From: Lachnospiraceae bacterium
GTDB lineage: Bacteria; Bacillota; Clostridia; Lachnospirales; Lachnospiraceae
Assembly (NCBI GenBank): GCA_021153325.1
Contig: JAGKTQ010000010.1
Coordinates: forward strand, 1-64,000
Direction: 5' to 3'
DNA length: 64,000 nucleotides
In this document: positions 26,278 to 33,931 of the stretch, piece after piece
Layout of the letters: every line of letters starts with the position of its first letter
Numbering within the stretch: position 1 is the first letter of the stretch
The notes under the pieces: model-generated
Databases searched by the model: none
Seen by the model: the letters and a program-made list of their open reading frames with translations, nothing else
What the model was told of the DNA's origin: nothing
Program-made: the position numbers and the translations under genes

Positions 26278-27210
26278 ATGAATAAATTACTTAAAGTATC
26301 ATCGAATCCGCATATCAGATCCGATGTAACGACTAGCAATATTATGTTGGCGGTTATACTTGCCTTGCTTCCGACTACCGGCTTTGGAATTTATAATTTT
26401 GGTATTCGGGCGCTGCTTCATGTCATACTTACCGTTGGAACAGCTGTTTTGACAGAGTACTTATATGAATATTTCATGAAAAAGCCAATTACGGTCGGAG
26501 ACTATTCGGCTGTTGTAACTGGACTTTTACTTGCCTTGAATCTGCCTGTATCTGCACCTCTCTGGATGGGAATGCTCGGTGCGGTATTCGCTATTTTAAT
26601 TGTAAAAATGCTATTCGGTGGTCTGGGACAGAACTTTATGAACCCTGCACTTGGTGCAAGATGCTTTTTGCTCATTTCTTTTCCGGCATTGATGACAAAT
26701 TTTGAATGTGACGCTTATACGGGAGCTACTCCGCTTGCTGTACTAAAGGATGGTGGAAGTGTAGATATTTTAGATATGTTCCTTGGAAAAACAGCAGGAA
26801 CGATCGGTGAAACTTCTATGCTTGCTATTTTGATCGGAGCATGCTTTTTACTGATTACCGGCATCATTGATTTAAGGATTCCGGGTACATATATTGTAAC
26901 ATTTGTATTATTTGTAGGACTGTTTGGCGGTCATGGATTTGATCCGGCATATTTGGCAGCGCAGCTTGCTGGCGGTGGACTTATGCTTGGTGCATTTTTT
27001 ATGGCGACCGACTATGTCACAAGACCGATTACGAAAAGAGGACAATATGTATATGGCATTGTACTGGGACTTTTGACCGGAATTTTCCGTGTCCTTGGCA
27101 GAACCGCAGAAGGAGTTTCCTATGCGATCATTATTGCCAATCTGTTAGTGCCTCTTATTGAGAAGATTACTCTTCCAAAAGCATTCGGCAAAGGAGGAGA
27201 AAAACGATGA
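26278..27210 (+). CDS. rnfD: Electron transport complex subunit RnfD
   Basis: Membrane subunit (310 residues, about ten helices) of Rnf with covalent FMN. The flavinylation site is YTGATPLAVL, with FMN expected on Thr151. Sequences GQNFMNPALGARCFLL and ATDYVTRPIT are typical. Its stop overlaps the rnfG start (ATGA). Flavin attachment needs ApbE, whose gene is convergent at 30030. Confidence 0.95.
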   Translation: MNKLLKVSSNPHIRSDVTTSNIMLAVILALLPTTGFGIYNFGIRALLHVILTVGTAVLTEYLYEYFMKKPITVGDYSAVVTGLLLALNLPVSAPLWMGMLGAVFAILIVKMLFGGLGQNFMNPALGARCFLLISFPALMTNFECDAYTGATPLAVLKDGGSVDILDMFLGKTAGTIGETSMLAILIGACFLLITGIIDLRIPGTYIVTFVLFVGLFGGHGFDPAYLAAQLAGGGLMLGAFFMATDYVTRPITKRGQYVYGIVLGLLTGIFRVLGRTAEGVSYAIIIANLLVPLIEKITLPKAFGKGGEKR

Positions 27211-27818
27211 AAAATATGTTAAAGGATACCGCTATTTTATTTGTGATCACTCTTGTTGCTGGGTTATTTTTAGGTGTGGTATATGAGATTACGAAAGACC
27301 CGATCGCGCAACAGCAGGAAAAAGCAAGACAGGAAGCTTTTAGGGCAGTATTTGAAGAAGCTTCTGATTTTGAAGAAATAGAACTGACACAGACAGATGC
27401 AGACACTGTGCTGGAAAATGCAGGCATTAGTGGCGTGACCATGAATGAAGCTGTGAAGGCAATTGGAAGCGATGGCAGTCTGTTAGGTTACTGTGTTACG
27501 GTTACCTCTCACGAAGGTTATGGTGGAGATATTAAACTGACAGTTGGAATTAAAAAGGACGGCACTTTGAATGGGATTTCCTTTTTAACCATTGCCGAGA
27601 CACCGGGGCTTGGTATGAAAGCAGGAGAAGTCTTAGCACCCCAGTTCGTAGATAAAAACGCAGACCATTTTGAATACACAAAAACCGGTGCAACGTTAGA
27701 CAATCAGATCGATGCGATAAGTGGTGCAACCATTACGACAGAGGCGGTTACGGATGCCGTAAATGCCAGCCTTGAGATTTTCCGAACAATGTTGGTAGGA
27801 GGTGACGGAAATGAATAG
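27207..27818 (+). CDS. rnfG: Electron transport complex subunit RnfG
   Basis: Single-helix subunit (203 residues; helix about 8-25) with an extracytoplasmic FMN-binding domain. The flavinylation motif DAISGATITT (169-177) puts FMN on Thr175. GGAGGAGA ribosome site lies within rnfD. The overlap with rnfE depends on the rnfE start; at ATG 27811 it is eight bases. Confidence 0.95.
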   Translation: MKNMLKDTAILFVITLVAGLFLGVVYEITKDPIAQQQEKARQEAFRAVFEEASDFEEIELTQTDADTVLENAGISGVTMNEAVKAIGSDGSLLGYCVTVTSHEGYGGDIKLTVGIKKDGTLNGISFLTIAETPGLGMKAGEVLAPQFVDKNADHFEYTKTGATLDNQIDAISGATITTEAVTDAVNASLEIFRTMLVGGDGNE

Positions 27819-28518
27819 TGCAAAAGAGAGATTGATAAATGGTATTATAAAAGAAAATCCTACCTTAGTATTGATGCTTGGTATGTGCCCGACTCTTGCT
27901 GTTACATCATCAGCCATTAATGGTCTTGGTATGGGACTGACAACGATGATCGTATTGGCACTCAGTAACGTATTCATTTCATTACTTAGAAAGATTATAC
28001 CGGATAAAGTCCGTATTCCTGCATTTATCGTTGTCATTGCGTCTTTTGTAACGATAGTAGAGTTCCTTTTGCAGGCATACATACCTTTCCTTTACAGTGC
28101 ATTAGGCAATTACATTCCGTTAATTGTCGTTAACTGTATTATTTTAGGACGTGCAGAAGCATATGCGTATACGAATCCCCCGGTTCCTTCTTTCTTTGAT
28201 GGATTGGGAATGGGAATGGGATTTACTCTTGCCTTAACTTGTATAGGTGCTATCCGTGAGTTAATCGGTGCTGGTACTCTTTTTGGCTTCAGCATTATGC
28301 CATCCTTCTATACTCCGATCGGAATTTTTGTATCTGCACCGGGAGCGTTCTTTGTTCTTGCAGGTCTCACTGCGATTCAGAACAAAGTAAAGATAAGCGG
28401 TGAAAGAAAAGGAAAAGATATGTCCAAAATACAATCCGGCTGTGGTAGTGATTGTTTGAACTGTGAAGATAGTGGATGCAGTCACAAATTTTATGATACT
28501 ACAGTAAAGGATGAATAG
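27811..28518 (+). CDS. rnfE: Electron transport complex subunit RnfE with Cys-rich C-terminal tail
   Basis: Polytopic Rnf subunit of 235 residues (six helices). Cys26 (GMCPTLAV) and Cys109 (VVNCIILG) are the conserved cysteines thought to share a membrane [2Fe-2S] cluster with RnfA. After the usual end (about residue 195) there is a soluble tail with Cys211, 215, 218 and 223, spacing CxxxCxxCxxxxC, then a His. I start at ATG 27811, seven bases after AGGAGG; a GTG at 27802 overlaps that site. Confidence 0.93.
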   Translation: MNSAKERLINGIIKENPTLVLMLGMCPTLAVTSSAINGLGMGLTTMIVLALSNVFISLLRKIIPDKVRIPAFIVVIASFVTIVEFLLQAYIPFLYSALGNYIPLIVVNCIILGRAEAYAYTNPPVPSFFDGLGMGMGFTLALTCIGAIRELIGAGTLFGFSIMPSFYTPIGIFVSAPGAFFVLAGLTAIQNKVKISGERKGKDMSKIQSGCGSDCLNCEDSGCSHKFYDTTVKDE

Positions 28519-28529
28519 GAGGGGAAAAG

Positions 28530-29120
28530 ATGTTTGACAATGTAAAAGAATTACTTGTAATACTGGTCAGCTCTTCTTTGATCAGTAATGTAGTTTTAAG
28601 TCAGTTTTACGGACTCTGTCCATTCCTTGGAGTGTCAAAAAAGACAAGTACTGCTACGGGAATGGGTGCAGCAGTAGTTTTTGTTATTACACTTTCTTCA
28701 GGAGTAGCAGGTGTCATTTATAAGTATGTATTACAGCCTCTTGATCTGACTTATCTGCGGACAATCGTATTTATTCTTATTATTGCAGCACTTGTACAGT
28801 TCGTAGAAATGTTTTTGAAGAAATTTATCCCTTCATTGTATAAGGCACTCGGTGTATATCTGCCACTTATTACAACAAACTGTGCGGTACTTGGTGTTGC
28901 GATTACAAATGCACAGAAAGAATATGATGTGTTGACGAGTATTGTGAATGGTTTTGCTACGGCAGTAGGCTTTTTAATATCGATTGTCATTTTAGCAGGA
29001 TTACGGGAAAAAATGGAATACAATGATGTGCCGGAGGCTTTTAAAGGAATGCCTATGGTACTTGTAACAGCCGGACTTATGGCAATTGCATTTTGTGGAT
29101 TCTCAAATCTTGCTTTGTAG
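28530..29120 (+). CDS. rnfA: Electron transport complex subunit RnfA
   Basis: Six-helix subunit (196 residues) related to RnfE by inverted topology. Conserved Cys30 (GLCPFLGVS) and Cys118 (TTNCAVLGVA) are expected to complete the intramembrane [2Fe-2S] site. AGGAGGGG ribosome site. Length and sequence are close to family norm. Confidence 0.95.
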   Translation: MFDNVKELLVILVSSSLISNVVLSQFYGLCPFLGVSKKTSTATGMGAAVVFVITLSSGVAGVIYKYVLQPLDLTYLRTIVFILIIAALVQFVEMFLKKFIPSLYKALGVYLPLITTNCAVLGVAITNAQKEYDVLTSIVNGFATAVGFLISIVILAGLREKMEYNDVPEAFKGMPMVLVTAGLMAIAFCGFSNLAL

Positions 29121-29148
29121 TAAGGCAGATGGAAGGAGCAGATTGATT

Positions 29149-29940
29149 ATGAATGTTACAGGAATATTGGCAGCTACCCTGTTAGTCGGTGGAATCGGAC
29201 TTTTTGTAGGACTTTTCTTAGGGATAGCGGCAATAAAATTTAAAGTAAAAGTAGATGAAAAAGAAGAAGCTGTTCTTGCTGCTTTGCCAGGCAACAATTG
29301 CGGTGGATGTGGATTCCCGGGTTGTTCTGGTCTTGCTACAGCAATCGCAAAAGGAGAAGCTGCAGTCAATGCCTGCCCGGTAGGCGGAGAACCTGTTGGA
29401 AAAGTAATTGCAGAGATTATGGGCGTGGAAGCAGAAGAGACAGAACGGAAAGTGGCTTTTGTACACTGTCAGGGTGATTGTGACAAAACCACATTGGACT
29501 ATGAATATACTGGGATCGAGGACTGCAGAATGCTTTCTTTTGTACCGAATGGCGGTGCAAAATCATGCAATTACGGATGCTTAGGTTATGGTTCCTGCGT
29601 AAAAGTATGTCCATTTGATGCGATCCATGTAGAAAATGGAGTTGCAGTAGTTGATAAAGAAAAATGTAAAGCATGTGGCAAATGTATAGAAGTATGTCCG
29701 AAAAATTTAATTTCTCTGGAACCATATGAGGCAAAACATATAGTGGCATGTAGTTCTAAGGATAAAGGTCCTGTTACGATGAAAGCGTGTACGGTAGGCT
29801 GTATCGGTTGTGGAATTTGTGTAAAGAACTGTCCGGCAGAAGCGATAAAGGTAGAAAATTTCCATGCAGTAATTGATCAGGAAAAATGTACCGGATGTGG
29901 TACATGTAAAGAAAAATGTCCAAAGAAGGCCATTATTTAA
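29149..29940 (+). CDS. rnfB: Electron transport complex subunit RnfB
   Basis: Ferredoxin-accepting subunit of 263 residues. One N-terminal helix (6-29); CGGCGFPGCSG with Cys51, 54, 59 and 76 for the first [4Fe-4S] cluster; then several ferredoxin-type motifs: CLGYGSCVKVCP, CKACGKCIEVCP, CIGCGICVKNCP and CTGCGTCKEKCP. I start at ATG 29149 after AAGGAG; a longer frame opens inside rnfA at 29086 without a ribosome site. Last gene of the operon; a strong terminator follows. Confidence 0.95.
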   Translation: MNVTGILAATLLVGGIGLFVGLFLGIAAIKFKVKVDEKEEAVLAALPGNNCGGCGFPGCSGLATAIAKGEAAVNACPVGGEPVGKVIAEIMGVEAEETERKVAFVHCQGDCDKTTLDYEYTGIEDCRMLSFVPNGGAKSCNYGCLGYGSCVKVCPFDAIHVENGVAVVDKEKCKACGKCIEVCPKNLISLEPYEAKHIVACSSKDKGPVTMKACTVGCIGCGICVKNCPAEAIKVENFHAVIDQEKCTGCGTCKEKCPKKAII

Positions 29941-29958
29941 TTGGAAAAGTGGATATAA

Positions 29959-30007
29959 AAATCCGGTAGGAAGTTCTTGTGAAAAGAAAATCCTACCGGA
30001 TTTTTTT
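29959..30007. terminator. Terminator between rnfB and apbE
   Basis: Perfect stem ATCCGGTAGGA / TCCTACCGGAT (29961-29971, 29991-30001), 19-base loop, seven T to the right and A run to the left; probably bidirectional. Confidence 0.85.
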
Positions 30008-30029
30008 ATTTATAATAAGAAAGAAACTA

Positions 30030-31022
30030 TTAAGGTATCGGGAAACCGCTAGTATAATACAGATCTCCGTCTTTTGTAATGAACAGTGCTTCTATACCAG
30101 GAAGAGATTCTATCAGTTCCATACCATCGGTAAGTCCAAGCAATAGGCAGGAGGTAGAAAGAGCATCTCCATCCGTGGAAGAGGAAGAGAGGATTGTGAC
30201 AGAAGCAAGATCATTTTCTACCGGATAACCGGTTGCAGGGTCAAGAATGTGATGATAAATTACACCATCTTCCTCAAAATATCTTTCATAAATGCCAGAG
30301 GTTACTGCAGAAGAATCTATGATAGAAACAGTTGTTTGAGTGATTCCAGATTCAGCGAATGGCTTTTGAATACCAATCGTGAATGCAGTTCCATCCGGCT
30401 TGCTTCCAATCGTAAGCACGTTACCTCCCAGATTGATCAAGGCACTGTCTACTCCTTCTTCTAAAAGGTATTCTTTTAATTGATCTGCAATATAACCCTT
30501 TGCAATACAACCCAGATCAATAGAACCATATTGGTCAGTTAACATGACTGTCTGTTCTTCTATTACAATATTATGGTAATCGATGTGCGAAAGTCTTTCT
30601 TGAATATCTTTTGTACTGGGCACTGTGTGAGAATCGGCGGAGGCAGAGGAAAAATCCCAGAGGGAAGAAAGAGGTGCGATTGCCGGATTCAACAAACCGT
30701 CTGTCAAGGAAGAATAATAAAGTGCCCGATTCAAAAGGAAGACCGTTTCCTCATGGACCGAAACGGAGCTGCCATCGGAATGATTGATATTCCAAACATC
30801 AGAGCCTTCTATCGTTGGACTGAAAAGGTTTTCATAATACTCTGCCAGTTCCATACATTTTTCCAGAGTATATTCTTTGGAAGAGTCATAGATCGTTACA
30901 GAAATAACGGTATCAAAATAGAAGCCTGTTTTTGTGATAGGGGAAGTCTGATTTTGACATCCACTTAGAAAACAGCTAAAAACAGATAAAATGCAAAGCA
31001 ATATAGTAAACTTTTTTTTCAT
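30030..31022 (-). CDS. apbE: FAD:protein FMN transferase (ApbE), lipoprotein
   Basis: Attaches FMN to Thr of proteins such as RnfD and RnfG. 330 residues; lipoprotein signal peptide with lipobox LSGC (Cys22). Characteristic blocks are GFYFDTVISVTIYD at the start, SIDLGCIAKGYIADQL, ALINLGGNVLTIG and the metal site DGDALSTSCLLLG near the C-terminus. It converges on the rnf operon, a sensible location since RnfD and RnfG in this window carry target motifs. Anchoring outside the membrane matches where the flavins sit. Confidence 0.93.
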   Translation of the reverse strand: MKKKFTILLCILSVFSCFLSGCQNQTSPITKTGFYFDTVISVTIYDSSKEYTLEKCMELAEYYENLFSPTIEGSDVWNINHSDGSSVSVHEETVFLLNRALYYSSLTDGLLNPAIAPLSSLWDFSSASADSHTVPSTKDIQERLSHIDYHNIVIEEQTVMLTDQYGSIDLGCIAKGYIADQLKEYLLEEGVDSALINLGGNVLTIGSKPDGTAFTIGIQKPFAESGITQTTVSIIDSSAVTSGIYERYFEEDGVIYHHILDPATGYPVENDLASVTILSSSSTDGDALSTSCLLLGLTDGMELIESLPGIEALFITKDGDLYYTSGFPIP

Positions 31023-31153
31023 TTTTTCCTTTCTGTGCCTGCAATAGTTTTTCTTAGTTGCAAGCAGAATGAATTCATGATAAATTTAAAAGAGTGTTTA
31101 TACCTTTTGTAGTGTAACATAAAGATGAAATTTTGAAAAGAAACGGTGATTTG

Positions 31154-32260
31154 ATGAGATTAGATGAAGATTATGATTATGACTATGGAGAGCGAAAAGG
31201 CGGTATACCAGTAGGAACAGCCGCAATAGCTATCGTAGCACTCATGGCACTTGTGCTTGTAATAGTTTTTATGAATGATAGTAAAAAAAATAGTTCTAAT
31301 TCCAATCATAACCTGAATACACAGACGCAGGTAAAGCAGAGCGAGGATGTGAGCCAAAATGATTACATCAGCGGCAGTACCCTGACAGCGGATGATCTGG
31401 ATATATGGGATATGTATCCGGTAGAGGAAAGTGAAGAAGTAGCGTCTAGTGAAAAGAAAAAAGAAAAAGAGTCAGAAGAAGTCATAGAAGATCCGGCAGA
31501 GGATGGAAAACATACGAAGATCACATATGCGGATGGAACGGAAGAATGGGTGCTGATCAGTCCTTACCTTACAAAACATACCTATGATTTTACCAATCTG
31601 GTCTGCCAGTCCAATATTATGAAGTATTATGAAAATGGTAAGAAGATTTCTTATCTTGGAGCTGATATTTCAAAATATCAGGATTATATTGACTTTGCTG
31701 CATTGAAAAGTGCCGGAGTGGATTATGTCATGATCCGTGTTGGAGCAAGAGGCTACAGTACCGGACAGATTACTTTGGATGAAAATTTTGATGATAATAT
31801 AATAAGAGCACAGGAAGCGGGATTGGATGTAGGTGTCTATTTTTATTCTCAGGCGGTTACGGAAGAAGAGGCGATAGAAGAAGCCAATTTTGTATTGGAA
31901 CATATTCAAAATTATCAAGTGACATATCCGGTTGCTTTTTGGATGGAAAACATTTCAAATGATAAAGCAAGAATTGATGAACTATCTAAAAATGACAAGA
32001 CGACGATAGCAAGAGCCTTTTTAAACACAGTGAAGGATGCAGGATATATGCCGATGGTCTATGGAACAAAGGAATGGCTCATTAAAGATGTGGATCTGTC
32101 GAAACTTTCGGATTATGATATATGGCTTTCCCAAAATGGAGATGTTCCGGATTATCCATACCGTTTCTCCATGTGGCAGTATTCCAGCACAGGAGATATT
32201 GACGGTATTTCGGGATATGCAGATTTAAATATTACTTTTATCGATTATTCTGCTAAATAG
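31154..32260 (+). CDS. Membrane-anchored GH25-like (lysozyme fold) protein with altered catalytic motif
   Basis: 368 residues. Acidic cytoplasmic start (DEDYDYDYGERK), one helix (20-40), a Ser/Lys/Glu-rich linker (41-120), then a GH25 domain from about 167. YLGADISKYQDYIDFAAL carries the first conserved Asp (171), and the middle GLDVGVYFYSQAVTEEEAIEEA is typical. The usual DxE active-site motif reads FWME (262-265): Glu265 is kept, the first Asp is Trp. Start at ATG 31154 after GGTGA; an upstream in-frame TTG (31133) has a poor site. Its last 16 bases overlap the convergent AP2-like gene. Muramidase activity is doubtful. Confidence 0.78.
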   Translation: MRLDEDYDYDYGERKGGIPVGTAAIAIVALMALVLVIVFMNDSKKNSSNSNHNLNTQTQVKQSEDVSQNDYISGSTLTADDLDIWDMYPVEESEEVASSEKKKEKESEEVIEDPAEDGKHTKITYADGTEEWVLISPYLTKHTYDFTNLVCQSNIMKYYENGKKISYLGADISKYQDYIDFAALKSAGVDYVMIRVGARGYSTGQITLDENFDDNIIRAQEAGLDVGVYFYSQAVTEEEAIEEANFVLEHIQNYQVTYPVAFWMENISNDKARIDELSKNDKTTIARAFLNTVKDAGYMPMVYGTKEWLIKDVDLSKLSDYDIWLSQNGDVPDYPYRFSMWQYSSTGDIDGISGYADLNITFIDYSAK

Positions 32261-33045
32261 TGTTCTATTTTAGGTGAGATTTTTAAAGAAGCATAAATAT
32301 CCGCATACTTGGATGCAGATATGGAATCAATAAAGTTCGGTGTGAAATTTTTTTTCACGCCGGCTTTTTTTATGCAATCAATAGCCTTATTGTAAGCGAT
32401 AGCAGCTTCAATTTCTGTTTCATAAGTGCCAACTAAAAAATCACCGTTCACATGTATTTTGGTACGATAAGAGAATTGTCCATTTGTTTCCTGTAAACTA
32501 ACACCAAAAAAACGGTTGATGATTTCTATATTTTCATAACGAAAATCCGTGGGATCTCCGTTGATAAAACGATAATCACGTCCTTCGACAGCATAATTCT
32601 TAATGCCGTAACGATTTAGTATATTGACCTGCATTCCATAGTCGGAAACAAAAAGATGTCCGTTTCTTCTCATGATCTTGTGGGAAGAATAATAGAATAG
32701 ATCATCGATGTCAAATTTCAATATGTTTTTTGGAGATAAATAGTAATAGAAAAAATTGGGTCGCAGATAAATGGGAGTATGAAAATAAAGTCCATTATCG
32801 CGAAGATTGACAAGGCATACCCACTTTTCAAAGGAAAGAACTGCGGTCTTTGCATTGTAATCTGTTATCGATTGGGAGGAGGAGCGCAAAAGCTTGTCTG
32901 CATCTAAATAGGCATGATGCGCGGCTTCCATAGTAGAAAAACTTCCGAGACTGATATGTTTTTTTTGGTGGGTCAGGGAAGCGCGATAATATTCGGTTCC
33001 ATCTTTTTTTATGGCAGGGTAAACACCAGCGAGCTTTTTTGTCAT
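32245..33045 (-). CDS. AP2-like DNA-binding protein with degenerate HNH-like core
   Basis: 266 residues in three parts. Residues about 6-52 (AGVYPAIKK...YYRASL...ISLGSFSTMEAAHHAYLDA) and 179-237 (FGVSLQETNGQFSYRTKI...FLVGTYETEIEAAIAYNKAI...KKNFTPNF) look like AP2/ERF-type domains. Between them, about 118-177, NGHLFVSDYG...YRFINGDPTDFRYENIEIIN resembles an HNH_3 homing-endonuclease core in which the catalytic His position is Phe. GGAGGAATT ribosome site; strong promoter with an internal palindrome. Probably a former homing endonuclease now acting as a DNA-binding protein (inference). Confidence 0.65.
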   Translation of the reverse strand: MTKKLAGVYPAIKKDGTEYYRASLTHQKKHISLGSFSTMEAAHHAYLDADKLLRSSSQSITDYNAKTAVLSFEKWVCLVNLRDNGLYFHTPIYLRPNFFYYYLSPKNILKFDIDDLFYYSSHKIMRRNGHLFVSDYGMQVNILNRYGIKNYAVEGRDYRFINGDPTDFRYENIEIINRFFGVSLQETNGQFSYRTKIHVNGDFLVGTYETEIEAAIAYNKAIDCIKKAGVKKNFTPNFIDSISASKYADIYASLKISPKIEHYLAE

Positions 33046-33072
33046 AATTCCTCCAAATTTTTTAATATTTTA

Positions 33073-33101
33073 ATTATAACATTATCATGTTAAGAAAACA
33101 A
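33073..33101 (-). promoter_or_regulatory. Promoter of the AP2-like gene
   Basis: Minus strand TTGTTT (33101-33096), 17-base spacer ending TGT, consensus TATAAT (33078-33073), extended -10. Confidence 0.6.
33077..33092. promoter_or_regulatory. Palindrome inside the AP2-gene promoter
   Basis: TAACAT-TATC-ATGTTA, perfect six-base arms, lies in the spacer between -35 and -10 of the promoter at 33073-33101; candidate operator. Confidence 0.4.
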
Positions 33102-33224
33102 TTTCAGGCATATTTTTGTAAGTATTTGTATAGAATATTAAAGAAGTATTACAAAAATAATAAAATAGTCATACATTGGTCAAAAAGAAAAACGAAAAAA
33201 CGATAGAGAGAATGGAGAGCATTT

Positions 33225-33836
33225 ATGTATAAAAAGTATATTTGTCTGATTTTCTTATGTAATATTATTTTTACGCTATGTTGGTACAATGTGGAAAAAA
33301 TAGTAGATGCAAAAGCAATGGTCAAGCCTGCTTTTCAAATGGAGGCTGCAGAAGATGAAATCAGTCAGACAAGTGTCTTACTGGACGAAAGTAAGGCGGA
33401 TTCCCTGCAGAGGGTAGTAGAAGTGGATGTGCTGGAATCGGAATGGATGGATATCAGTAAGGAAGATTATGAGATCTTGTTAAAGATCGTAGAAGCAGAA
33501 GCGGGTGGGGAGGATGAAAAAGGAAAGATTTTGGTTGCCAATGTTATTTTAAATCGTGTGAAAGACCCTGCTTTTCCAGATACAGTAAAAGAGGTTGTAT
33601 TCCAGCAGGAAAATGGGACTTCCCAGTTTTCGCCGATAGCCGATGGAAGATTTTATAGCGTGACGGTCAGCGAAGAAACGGAAGAAGCAGTAGATAAGGC
33701 TCTTTGTGGAGAAGACGTATCCCAGGGTGCCCTTTATTTTGCGTGCAGGAAAAGTGCAGACCCAGAACGGATGAAATGGTTTGATGATAATTTGGAGCTT
33801 CTGTTTTCCTATGGTGGACATGAATTTTTCTATTAG
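33225..33836 (+). CDS. SleB/CwlJ-type cell wall hydrolase
   Basis: Hydrolase_2 (SleB/CwlJ) protein of 203 residues. N-terminal hydrophobic segment (5-20) as signal or anchor, a variable acidic stretch, then the catalytic domain from about 85: YEILLKIVEAEAGGEDEKGKILVANVILNRV with the conserved catalytic Glu, followed by VVFQQENGTSQFSPIADGRFYSV. Family members are spore cortex-lytic transglycosylases or amidase-like enzymes used in germination. No peptidoglycan-binding domain. Ribosome site TGGAGAG. Preceded by a 179-base AT-rich gap holding the divergent AP2 promoter. Confidence 0.85.
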   Translation: MYKKYICLIFLCNIIFTLCWYNVEKIVDAKAMVKPAFQMEAAEDEISQTSVLLDESKADSLQRVVEVDVLESEWMDISKEDYEILLKIVEAEAGGEDEKGKILVANVILNRVKDPAFPDTVKEVVFQQENGTSQFSPIADGRFYSVTVSEETEEAVDKALCGEDVSQGALYFACRKSADPERMKWFDDNLELLFSYGGHEFFY

Positions 33837-33854
33837 GGAATTGTTACAGAGTCA

Positions 33855-33883
33855 TTGCGACAAAGAAAAAAATATGCTATACT
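33855..33883 (+). promoter_or_regulatory. Promoter of thrC
   Basis: TTGCGA (33855-33860), 17-base spacer ending TGC, TATACT (33878-33883), extended -10. Confidence 0.65.
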
Positions 33884-33931
33884 CTAAAGAATCGAACAAA
33901 AGGAAAAACCAAAACGAGAGGAAATGTATTT

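Noticed and set aside
29086..29148. Longer RnfB start inside rnfA
   Set aside because: AAGGAG precedes ATG 29149, and the extension would put non-hydrophobic residues before the membrane helix.
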